Source of the DNA: Proteobacteria bacterium ST_bin11
Lineage (GTDB): Bacteria > Pseudomonadota > Gammaproteobacteria > Methylococcales > Methylomonadaceae
Assembly: GCA_002083615.1 (NCBI GenBank)
Contig: MSXO01000039.1
Location: forward strand, 1 to 29,042
Reading direction: 5' to 3'
DNA length: 29,042 nucleotides
This document shows, piece after piece, positions 6,951 to 15,500 of this stretch (the first letter of the stretch is position 1; the number at the start of each line of letters is the position of its first letter). The notes below the pieces were generated by a model. It saw only the letters and a program-made list of their open reading frames with translations. It ran no database searches and had not been told where the DNA came from. Made by a program: the position numbers and the translations under genes.

Positions 6951-9311
6951 ATGAATGTAACAGATCAAGAATTAGTTTTGCTCAACGCCTATTGGCGGGC
7001 CTGTAACTATCTGGCCGCGGGTATGATTTATTTGAAGGATAATCCCTTACTAAAAGAATCGTTAAAACCCGAGCATATCAAGCAGCGCTTATTAGGACAC
7101 TGGGGAGCCAGTCCCGGCCTGAGCTTTACCTATGTTCACCTCAACCGCCTGATTAACAAATATGACCTGGATGCGATTTTTCTCGCCGGCCCCGGGCATG
7201 GTGCGCCAGGTGTGCTGGCGCCAGTGTACCTGGAAGGCACCTACAGCGAAATTTATCCCAATAAAAGTGAAGACAGCGAAGGTTTGCTGAACTTTTTCAA
7301 AGACTTTTCCTTTCCGGGCGGTATTGGCAGCCATTGCACCCCAGAAACCCCCGGTTCGATTCACGAAGGCGGCGAATTGGGCTATAGCGTCTCTCATGCT
7401 TTTGGTGCGGCTTATGACAACCCGGACTTGCTTGTTGCCGTAGTGGTGGGCGATGGTGAGTCGGAAACCGGCCCTTTGGCCACCTCCTGGCATTCTAATA
7501 AGTTTCTCAATCCGATACGGGACGGCGCGGTGTTGCCGGTTCTGCATCTGAACGGCTACAAAATAAACAATCCGACCTTGCTGTCGCGCATTAGCCATGA
7601 GGAGTTGGATAACCTATTCAAAGGTTATGGCTGGCAGCCGTATTTTGTAGAAGGCAGCGACCCGATCGAGATGCACGGCAAAATGGCAGCGGCCATGGAA
7701 GCCTGTGTACTGGAAATCAAGCGGATTCAGGAGGAAGCGCGCGGCACCGGTCAGGCGGTGCGGCCGCGCTGGCCGATGATCGTGTTGCGCTCACCGAAAG
7801 GCTGGACCGGCCCGAAAGAGGTGGATGGGCATAAAATCGAAGGGTTCTGGCGCGCGCATCAAGTACCGTTGAGCGGCGTGCGGGAAAATCCGGCCCATCT
7901 GGCGCAACTGGATGCATGGTTGCGGAGTTACAAACCCGACGAGCTGTTTGATGAAGTGGGGCATTTACGGCCTGAATTGAAAGCATTGGCTCCTAAAGGC
8001 CAGCGGCGGATGAGTGCCAACCTGCATGCCAACGGCGGTCGCTTGCGTAAAGCGCTGCGGATGCCCGATTTTCGTGATTACGCGATAAGTGTCGCCAAAC
8101 CGGGCACCACCAGCGCTGAAAATACCCGGCCCCTGGGCAAGTTTCTGCGCGACATCATGCGCGACAACATGCAGAATTTTCGGGTGTTCGGCCCCGACGA
8201 AAACAGTTCCAATAAACTGGATGATGTCTATCAAGTCAGTAAAAAAACTTGGCTGGCCGATTATTTACCGGAAGATGCCGGCGGCGGCGAACTGGCGGTT
8301 GATGGTCGAGTCATGGAAATGTTGTCCGAACACACCCTGGAGGGCTGGCTGGAAGGGTATCTGCTCACTGGACGGCACGGCTTCTTTTCGACCTACGAAG
8401 CCTTCGTGCATGTCATAGATTCCATGTTCAACCAGCATGCCAAATGGCTGGCCATGTGCAATGAGATTCCTTGGCGCGCGCCTATTTCGTCGCTCAACCT
8501 ACTGATCACTTCGACCGTTTGGCGGCAGGATCACAACGGCTTTACCCATCAGGACCCCGGTTTTCTGGACATCGTCGTCAACAAAAGTCCATCGGTGACG
8601 CGGATTTACTTGCCGCCCGATGTCAACTGTCTGCTGTCGGTAGCCAATCACTGTCTGGAAAGTACCAATTACATCAATGTCATTGTCTGCGACAAGCAAA
8701 AGCATTTGCAGTACTTGGATATGGATGCTGCGATCAAGCACTGCACCAAAGGCATCGGTATCTGGGACTGGGCCAGCAACGACAATGGCGCAGAACCGGA
8801 TTTGGTCATGGCCAGCGCCGGCGACATTCCTACCAAAGAGGCCTTGGCCGCTGCTGTGATCCTCCGCGAACACTTCCCGGACTTGAAGGTACGCTTTGTC
8901 AACGTGGTCGATCTGTACAAGCTGGCGCCGGCCTCCGAGCATCCGCACGGCTTGTCCGACAAAGACTTCGACAGCCTTTTCACCCTGGATAAGCCGGTGC
9001 TGTTCAATTTCCACGGCTACCCCTGGCTGATTCACCGCTTGGCCTATCGCCGCCACAACCATAAAAACCTGCATGTGCGCGGTTATAAAGAAAAAGGCAG
9101 CATCAACACCCCGTTGGAATTGGCGATCCAAAATGAAATCGACCGCTTCAGTCTGGTGATCGACGCGATAGACCGCATTCCGTCGTTAAAAGTGGCGGGG
9201 GCCCATGTGAAGGAAAAAATGCGTGATATGCAGATCGAATGCCGTAACTATGCCTATGAGAATGGCTCGGATCTACCGGCGGCGGATAATTGGGTTTGGC
9301 CTTACCCTTAG
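6951..9311 (+). CDS. xfp: Xylulose-5-phosphate/fructose-6-phosphate phosphoketolase
   Basis: Thiamine-diphosphate enzyme that splits xylulose 5-phosphate (and often fructose 6-phosphate) with phosphate into acetyl phosphate plus glyceraldehyde 3-phosphate (or erythrose 4-phosphate). At 786 aa it has the usual length. Visible motifs are GPGHGAPG near residue 83, the ThDP-binding GDGESETGPLATSWHSNKF from about 167 (D168), and QDHNGFTHQDPGF at about 526-538. The ATG at 6951 follows GGAG at 6941-6944; an in-frame TTG at 6939 overlaps that Shine-Dalgarno and is not the start. In a ribulose-monophosphate methylotroph it gives a carbon-saving route from pentose phosphates to C2 units. It is probably co-transcribed with the regulator upstream. 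No acetate kinase or phosphotransacetylase gene is in the window. Confidence 0.97.
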   Translation: MNVTDQELVLLNAYWRACNYLAAGMIYLKDNPLLKESLKPEHIKQRLLGHWGASPGLSFTYVHLNRLINKYDLDAIFLAGPGHGAPGVLAPVYLEGTYSEIYPNKSEDSEGLLNFFKDFSFPGGIGSHCTPETPGSIHEGGELGYSVSHAFGAAYDNPDLLVAVVVGDGESETGPLATSWHSNKFLNPIRDGAVLPVLHLNGYKINNPTLLSRISHEELDNLFKGYGWQPYFVEGSDPIEMHGKMAAAMEACVLEIKRIQEEARGTGQAVRPRWPMIVLRSPKGWTGPKEVDGHKIEGFWRAHQVPLSGVRENPAHLAQLDAWLRSYKPDELFDEVGHLRPELKALAPKGQRRMSANLHANGGRLRKALRMPDFRDYAISVAKPGTTSAENTRPLGKFLRDIMRDNMQNFRVFGPDENSSNKLDDVYQVSKKTWLADYLPEDAGGGELAVDGRVMEMLSEHTLEGWLEGYLLTGRHGFFSTYEAFVHVIDSMFNQHAKWLAMCNEIPWRAPISSLNLLITSTVWRQDHNGFTHQDPGFLDIVVNKSPSVTRIYLPPDVNCLLSVANHCLESTNYINVIVCDKQKHLQYLDMDAAIKHCTKGIGIWDWASNDNGAEPDLVMASAGDIPTKEALAAAVILREHFPDLKVRFVNVVDLYKLAPASEHPHGLSDKDFDSLFTLDKPVLFNFHGYPWLIHRLAYRRHNHKNLHVRGYKEKGSINTPLELAIQNEIDRFSLVIDAIDRIPSLKVAGAHVKEKMRDMQIECRNYAYENGSDLPAADNWVWPYP

Positions 9312-9471
9312 TCCTGAAGTAACTGGATATGCAGTCAATTTTTTCCGGCTGGTCGGGGACTGGCTGCGCGTAACGCTTCGGCAGGCCTTAGTAAGCACGC
9401 GTGGCGCGCGTATTCTCTATTAAGGCTAACACCGAGCGGTGCTGGCGCTTGGCGGTAGCTTTGGGGGTAGC

Positions 9472-10101
9472 ATGTTTACAATTCACGGGGTGACTGGGCA
9501 AGTTTTCAGTGGCACTCTGGAAGAAATGAAGCGGGTATTCGCCGCTGACAAAGCCCGTAAAGTTCGCGCTATCGAGAAGGACGGCGCGGAGATGGGCGGT
9601 GTCGCTGTCGAGATGAGTCGTCGCCCTCAGGACGCCGCTATTCAGGCTTACCGGCGGATGCTTTCGCATGACTTGGAGCGCGGTCCTCTCTATCACGCCT
9701 ACCAAATCATGCAAACCCCGGTGATCAGCGTTTTAGCCGGCGATGACGCTGCTACAGCCTGGCATGTTTTGCGCAAACATAACGTCCATCAAGGGCCAGT
9801 CCTCAACGAGGAGAGGCAAATGGTCGGCATCGTCAGCGAACGCGAGCTTTTGACCGCTGTGAATATCGATGCAGGGGTTGTCGTCGAGTCTCTCGGCAGG
9901 CGGGTGGCAGACGTCATGACCACGCCCGTCGTTGCGGCAGCAACGGTTACCGATGTGAGGCGAATTGCGGCGGTTATGCTTGATCACGGTGTGGATGGTG
10001 TGCCGATTACTAATGATAACGGCCACTTGATCGGCTTTATTTCTCGTAGCGACATTTTGAGAACGCTGATTATGGAGCCGCCGCTCAGTCTTTGGCGCTG
10101 A
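9472..10101 (+). CDS. CBS-domain pair protein
   Basis: Cytoplasmic protein of 209 aa. Residues 1-75 form an N-terminal part of unknown function (MFTIHGVTGQVFSGTLEEM), followed by two CBS domains: about 78-135 (IMQTPVISVLAGDD ... MVGIVSERELL) and 143-200 (DVMTTPVVAAAT ... LIGFISRSDIL). Such pairs usually bind adenine nucleotides or S-adenosylmethionine and act as energy sensors. The ATG at 9472 follows a G-rich GGGGG at about 4 nt; a GTG at 9439 would add 11 residues. It is 160 nt downstream of the phosphoketolase in the same direction, with no clear terminator between them, so it may share that transcript. There is no fused enzyme or channel domain, and the partner is unknown. Confidence 0.85.
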   Translation: MFTIHGVTGQVFSGTLEEMKRVFAADKARKVRAIEKDGAEMGGVAVEMSRRPQDAAIQAYRRMLSHDLERGPLYHAYQIMQTPVISVLAGDDAATAWHVLRKHNVHQGPVLNEERQMVGIVSERELLTAVNIDAGVVVESLGRRVADVMTTPVVAAATVTDVRRIAAVMLDHGVDGVPITNDNGHLIGFISRSDILRTLIMEPPLSLWR

Positions 10102-10422
10102 GCCAAGTTGTCGATTCAAAAAAGATGCCGGCTTACGAAGGCGCCAAACACTTAAGAGGTTGCTTGATTTTCCGGCGGGGCCGGAAAAATCTCTTGGCAA
10201 AATAGCCCTAGCGGTCCTAGCCAGCGGCTATGTCGAAGTCTTCGGGCGACAGAGTGGGGAATTGAGCAGGTTTCACCGGAATGGCGCGGTAATTCCAGAC
10301 AATTTTTCAGAAATGTTGAAACCGAGTAAATTTTCTAACCTTAAATGGACAAAGGCATTCGTGGCTTTTAAGTTCGATGTCATAATGCACTATCAAAATT
10401 TCACTACTTGAATGTAGTCATT
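10102..10422. other. Intergenic region before the signalling operon
   Basis: 321 nt with no convincing gene. It holds a strong hairpin at 10168-10188 (listed separately) and an AT-rich right part with loose promoter-like words, such as TGGACA at 10346 and CATAAT at 10381. A 5-nt inverted repeat (ACTAC/GTAGT, about 10403-10416) sits just ahead of the next start codon. None of these is strong enough to call as a promoter or operator. Confidence 0.4.
10168..10188. repeat. Strong hairpin, possible terminator or mRNA-end structure
   Basis: Perfect 9-nt inverted repeat: TTTTCCGGC (10168-10176), loop GGG, GCCGGAAAA (10180-10188). It lies about 65 nt after the CBS-domain gene. It lacks a following T-run on either strand, so a standard intrinsic terminator is not certain; it could protect the 3' end of the transcript. 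Confidence 0.5.
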
Positions 10423-11541
10423 ATGACTTCAGTTTCTCAATCATCTTTTCAAACGACCATTCTGGTCGTCGACGACATTCCGGAAAATATCACGGTATTG
10501 GGCGAGTTACTTAAACCCGTCTATACGGTGCGGGTGAGCACCAATGGCCGGCGAGCGCTTGAGTCCGCTATCGTTCACCCATTGCCTGACCTGATCTTGC
10601 TCGATGTGATGATGCCGGAAATGGATGGTTACGAAGTCTTGAGCCGACTAAGAGATATTCCGGAAACCCGCGACATACCGGTCATTTTTATTACAGCGCT
10701 GGACGGTGTTGAAGACGAATCACTCGGTTTCGATCTGGGGGCGGCCGATTACATTACCAAGCCCTTACGGCCCGCGATCGTCATGGCAAGGATTAAGGCT
10801 CAACTGGAATTGAAACAGGCCCGTGATCGCTTGCGAGATCAAAACGCCTGGCTGGAAACCGAAGTCGCGCGGCGCATGAGGCAAAATCAGCGGATCCAAG
10901 ATGCCAGCATGCGCGCCCTTGCCAGTCTGGCGGAAACCCGAGACAACGAAACGGGTAATCACATTCTGCGGACGCAGGGCTATGTCAATGTTCTGGCTAA
11001 GGAGTTGGCAAAAAAACCTCATCATGCGGCAGCCCTGACCCCAGCCATCATCGATAGTTATACCAAAGCCGCTCCGCTACACGACATCGGTAAAGTCGGC
11101 ATACCCGATGAAATTCTTAACAAGCCCGGAAAGTTCGAGCCCGAAGAATGGGCGATCATGCAAACCCACGCGCGAATCGGTTCGGATGCGATCTGGCGGG
11201 CGATTCAAAACGAGGAAGATCAATCAGAGTTGGATTTTTTGCACATTGCAATGGAAATCTCGCACTACCACCACGAAAAATGGGACGGCAGCGGCTACCC
11301 GGAAGGTTTGAAAGGCAAGAGTATTCCGCTATCGGCACGCTTGATGGCGCTAGCCGATGTGTTTGATGCCTTAATCAGCAAACGCGTTTATAAGTCGGCG
11401 TTTCCGGTGGATAACGCCGTCGAGATAATTATTGAGGGCAAAGGCAAGCACTTCGATCCTGAGATCGTAGAGGCGTTTCTGTCCAGACTCGATGAGTTTA
11501 GGAGTATTGCCGCGCGTTACCGCGATCAGGAGAAAGCTTGA
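10423..11541 (+). CDS. HD-GYP domain response regulator (probable cyclic-di-GMP phosphodiesterase)
   Basis: Two-domain regulator of 372 aa. The receiver domain (about residues 10-130) has the phospho-acceptor D61 in LILLDVMMPEMDG and the KP switch in ITKPLRP. A coiled linker leads to an HD-GYP domain (about 155-360) with H220-D221 in HDIGKVGIPDEILNKPGKF, HARIG, HHEKWDGSGYPEGLKG (G291-Y292-P293) and LADVFDAL, all residues expected of an active cyclic-di-GMP hydrolase of the RpfG type. The ATG at 10423 was preferred to an in-frame TTG at 10408; neither has a clear Shine-Dalgarno. The gene ends in a 4-nt overlap with the binding-protein gene, and the hybrid kinase two genes on is the likely phosphate donor (inference). 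Confidence 0.93.
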   Translation: MTSVSQSSFQTTILVVDDIPENITVLGELLKPVYTVRVSTNGRRALESAIVHPLPDLILLDVMMPEMDGYEVLSRLRDIPETRDIPVIFITALDGVEDESLGFDLGAADYITKPLRPAIVMARIKAQLELKQARDRLRDQNAWLETEVARRMRQNQRIQDASMRALASLAETRDNETGNHILRTQGYVNVLAKELAKKPHHAAALTPAIIDSYTKAAPLHDIGKVGIPDEILNKPGKFEPEEWAIMQTHARIGSDAIWRAIQNEEDQSELDFLHIAMEISHYHHEKWDGSGYPEGLKGKSIPLSARLMALADVFDALISKRVYKSAFPVDNAVEIIIEGKGKHFDPEIVEAFLSRLDEFRSIAARYRDQEKA

Positions 11542-12521
11542 GTGCGATCGAGCAATCTTGTGTGCTGCCAGAGCGTCGCCGCTTTTTAAAAGCGGCTTCC
11601 GCTGTTTATTTCGCTTCCTGGATTAGCGGTCTCAATGGTTGCGGCGCATCCGATCCGCTCAAAATTGCCAGCCACGTTTGGCCAGGCTATGAATTCTTGT
11701 TTCTTGCCCGGAGTATGGGTTGGTTGAAGCCTGAAGATACGATTTTGCTGGAAACCAAAAATGCATCCGAGTCGCTGGAGCATTTGGTTAGCGGCAACGT
11801 GCATGGAGCGGCGTTAACGCTGGACGAAACTTTGCGGGTGTTGCAACAGGGGGTGCCAATTTGCGTAGTTTTGTTGTTCGATGTCTCGTCTGGTGCTGAC
11901 GCCTTACTGGTTAAGCCGGAGATTAAAAGCCTCGCCGATCTAAAAGGCGCTCGGATTGGGGTGGAGACTACCGCAGTGGGTGCGTTGATGTTGAATAAAA
12001 TTCTGGCTAAAGCCGGTTTACTGAGCTCAGATTTAGACCTTGTGCATGTCAGTATCGATGATCACCTAAGGAGCTGGCAGAATCATGATTTGGACGCATT
12101 GATTACTTACGAGCCGACCGCCACTAAAATCGAGCAGTCTGGAGCAGTGCGGTTATTCGATAGTCGCGAAATTCCGAATACCATTTTCGACGTTTTGGCC
12201 GTTCGCCGTGACGTCGTGCAACAGTATAAACGGCAGCTACAAACTCTGATTGCAAGTCATTTCCGGGCGCAGTGGGCCTGGAGAACCAACCCCATCGATA
12301 CGGCATACCGGTTGGCTAAACGCTTAGACGCCCAAGCCGGCGACATTCAACTGTTGTTCCGAGGCCTGCAATTACCCGATCTGGTTTATAACCGGCATAT
12401 GCTTGGCGGGCCAGCCAGTGACTTGATCGCCTTGTCAAAGGAGGTCTCCGCACTGATCGACATGAATCCGAGTCTGATTTCAGCGGACTTGTTCGACGCC
12501 GCCTATTTGCCTAAGTCCTGA
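11538..12521 (+). CDS. SsuA/TauA/NMT1-like substrate-binding lipoprotein without a transporter
   Basis: Periplasmic solute-binding protein of the nitrate/sulfonate/taurine (NMT1/THI5-like) class, 327 aa. The N-terminus has a twin-arginine-like RRRFLKAASA followed by a hydrophobic run and LNGC, a plausible lipobox with C35 as the lipidated cysteine. The mature part keeps the fold landmarks ASHVWPGYEFLFLARSMGW, LADLKGARIGVETTAVG and DALITYEPTA. The start is TTG at 11538: AGGAGA at 11528-11533 precedes it, it overlaps the upstream TGA (TTGA), and no in-frame ATG or GTG lies nearby. No ABC permease or ATPase gene is adjacent; instead the next gene, 4 nt on, is a sensor kinase. I infer a sensing role rather than import; the ligand is unknown. 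Confidence 0.87.
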   Translation: MSAIEQSCVLPERRRFLKAASAVYFASWISGLNGCGASDPLKIASHVWPGYEFLFLARSMGWLKPEDTILLETKNASESLEHLVSGNVHGAALTLDETLRVLQQGVPICVVLLFDVSSGADALLVKPEIKSLADLKGARIGVETTAVGALMLNKILAKAGLLSSDLDLVHVSIDDHLRSWQNHDLDALITYEPTATKIEQSGAVRLFDSREIPNTIFDVLAVRRDVVQQYKRQLQTLIASHFRAQWAWRTNPIDTAYRLAKRLDAQAGDIQLLFRGLQLPDLVYNRHMLGGPASDLIALSKEVSALIDMNPSLISADLFDAAYLPKS

Positions 12522-12525
12522 GCGC

Positions 12526-15500
12526 GTGAATATCTCTACCCGTTTTTGGTTGATCTTGATCGGCTTGTTGTTGAGCTTTCCAATCTTTGCGGAGAAAACC
12601 CTTTATATAGGTATTTTGGCCTATCGGCCAAAAGCGCAAATCGAAACGCATTGGCAAGCGCTGATACCTTACCTGGATCAGCATTTCAAGGAGCGCTACC
12701 ATGCCGAGCGCTTCCAGCTCAAAGTGTTTGATTATCAAGAACTGGAATCAGCTATCCAACGGCAGGAAATCGATTTTATCGTCACCAATCCAGCCAGTTA
12801 CGTCATGCTGGAACATCGACTCGGCTTAACGCAACCACTGGCCGGTTTGGTAACAGAGTATCAAGGCGTTGCCATGCGAGGGTTTGGCGGCACCATGTTG
12901 ACCAAAGCCGATCGTAACGATTTAAAGACCTTAAACGACATTAAGGGAAAGCGTGTTGGAGCCGTTGGCAAGGACTCTTTCGGCGGTTACCAAATGCAGG
13001 CTTTCGAATTAGCGGAGCAGGGCTTGAACCTAGCACAGGAAGCAAAGTCCGTCGAAATGTTTGGGATGCCGCATGACAAAGTCGTTGAGGCATTGCTTGA
13101 TGGGCGGATCGATGTTGGTTTCGTGCGCAGCGGTCTGTTGGAGGAAATGCTCGACGAACAGAGAGTTGCGCCCGGCGTCCTCAAGGTGCTCAATCGGCAA
13201 GACCTGCCGGGATTCCCCTTGGCTGTCTCAACAAGGCTTTACCCCGAATGGCCGGTAGCGGCTTTGCCGCATGTAAGTCCTGAACATGCCGCACGATTTA
13301 CTGCGGCCTTGTTGTCCTTACCTGAAGGCGGCAGTATCACCAAGAACATGGGCATTCACGCTTTCGTGATCCCTTACAACTACGAGCCGGTGCGTGATTT
13401 AGCCAGAACCTTGCGCGTTCCGCCTTACGATGTTCGTCCTGAAATTACCTGGGATGACATCTGGCTCAATCATGGGCCAGCCATTAGCAGTGTTATATGC
13501 GCGATATTGCTCATATTGGCCTTGTTGCTTGCGCTTTTCAAATACACTCGCCAGTTAATCCTGACTAGGCAGCAACTTGAGCAGGGTGCTAAACATCTGG
13601 AAAATGAGAAAGCCCATCTGCGAACACTGATCAATACCATGCCAGATCTGGTTTGGCTCAAGGACCCGAACGGTGTTTATCTGACCTGTAATCCCTTATT
13701 CGAAAAACTCTTCGGCGCCAAGGAGTCGGAGATCATCGGCAAAACGGATTATGATTTCATCGATAGTGCATCAGCCCAATTTTTTCGTGAGCATGATTTG
13801 GCAGCGATAGCGGCAAATATGCCTTCTGCGAACCAGGAGTGGTTGACCTTCAAAGCCAACGGTTATCGCGGTTTGTTCGAAACCGTTAAAACCCCGATGC
13901 GGGATTCCAATGGCAAACTGATCGGTGTGTTGGGAATCGCACGCGACATTACGGAGCGTCAGCAACGCGAGGAAGCGCTGGCGGAAAGTGAGGAACGCTT
14001 TCGTAAATTGTTTGAAGACACGATGGACGCATCCATGCTGTTGCAGGACGAACACTGCTCCGATGCCAATCGCGCTATTCTGGCAATGTTTGGAATAGAG
14101 TCGGTCGAAGCCTTCTGCCAGCTGTCGCCGGCCCAGCTATCGCCCGAACGGCAGCCGGATGGGATCTTATCCAGCATTAAAGCGCAGGCCATGATTAACG
14201 TGGCAATCGAGCAGGGTGCGCATTTTTTCGAATGGGAACACCGGCGGGCCAATGGCGAATGCTTTCCTGCCGAAGTGTTGCTGACCCCCATACTGCACAA
14301 AAACCAAAAAATCATTCACGCTGTCGTCCGGGATATTTCAGCGCGAGTAGAAATTGAAAAAGCCCTTATCAAAGATACCGAACTGCGCAAGCAGATGATG
14401 GAATCGATTCCAGGTATTTTTTATCTATTCGACCAAAACGGTCGGTTTATCTACTGGAACAGCAATATGGAAAGGCTGAGCCAGCGCAGTAAAACCGAAG
14501 TCGCTGCCATGCATCCGCTAGATTTGTTCGACAGCCAAGAAAAAGCCAAGGTTGAACAGGAGATCACTAATGTGATGAACCTGGGCAGTGGTTACGTCGA
14601 GGCCGATTTGCTGGTCAAAGACGGCAGCAGAATACCCTATTTCTGGACCGGGGCCCGCATAGAGCTGGATGGCGAGCCCATGTTAATCGGGATCGGCACC
14701 GATATCAGTGAGCGTAAACAGGCGGAAATTGCCTTACAAGACAGCGAACGTAACTTGAACCGAGCGCAGGCCATTGGCCGAATCGGGAGTTGGACAGTCA
14801 ACCTGATAGACAATCATTTGATCTGGTCTGCGGAAACCTATCGAATGTTCGGAGTCGATACTGCTAAAGCGGTTGATCTGCAAGATTTCCTCGCCATCGT
14901 TCATCCCGACGACCGTGAAGTGCTGCTTCAGGCTTGGAATGCAGCGCTGGCAGGCGCCGAATACGACATCGAGCACCGGATTATTGTCCAAGCGCAGACC
15001 TTTTGGGTGCGTGAGATTGCGGAATTCATTTACTCGAGCAGTGGGGCGCCCTTATCGGCGGTTGGTACGGTACAGGACATCACCGAGCGCAGACTGATGC
15101 TGGAACAACTAGCCGACGAACGTCGCCGCCTCAGTGACATCATAGACGGCACCCAAGCCGGCACCTGGGAATGGAATTTGCAAACCGGCGAGTGTCATTA
15201 CAATGAACGTTGGGCGAATATTTTTGGTTATTGTCTTGACGAGCTCATCCCATTCGATATCAATACCTGGGAAGCGTTTAACCATCCAGAAGACTGCAAA
15301 CTCGCCAATCGGCTGCTGCAAGAGCATTTTGACGGAAAATCCGATTATTACGAATGCGAAGTCCGCATGAAACACAAGGATGGCCATTGGGTTTGGATTT
15401 CCGACCGTGGTCGTTTGGTAAGTCGCACCGCAGAAGGTAAGCCGTTGTTGATGAGCGGCACGCACATGGATGTTACCAAACGCAAAAACGCCGAGCAGGA

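Noticed and set aside
8499..9131. 210-codon minus-strand frame opposite the phosphoketolase gene
   Set aside because: Fully inside a conserved enzyme gene; no ribosome-binding site or motif of its own.
10403..10416. ACTAC/GTAGT dyad just before the HD-GYP start as a translational control hairpin
   Set aside because: Only five base pairs with a six-base loop in AT-rich DNA; too weak to claim.
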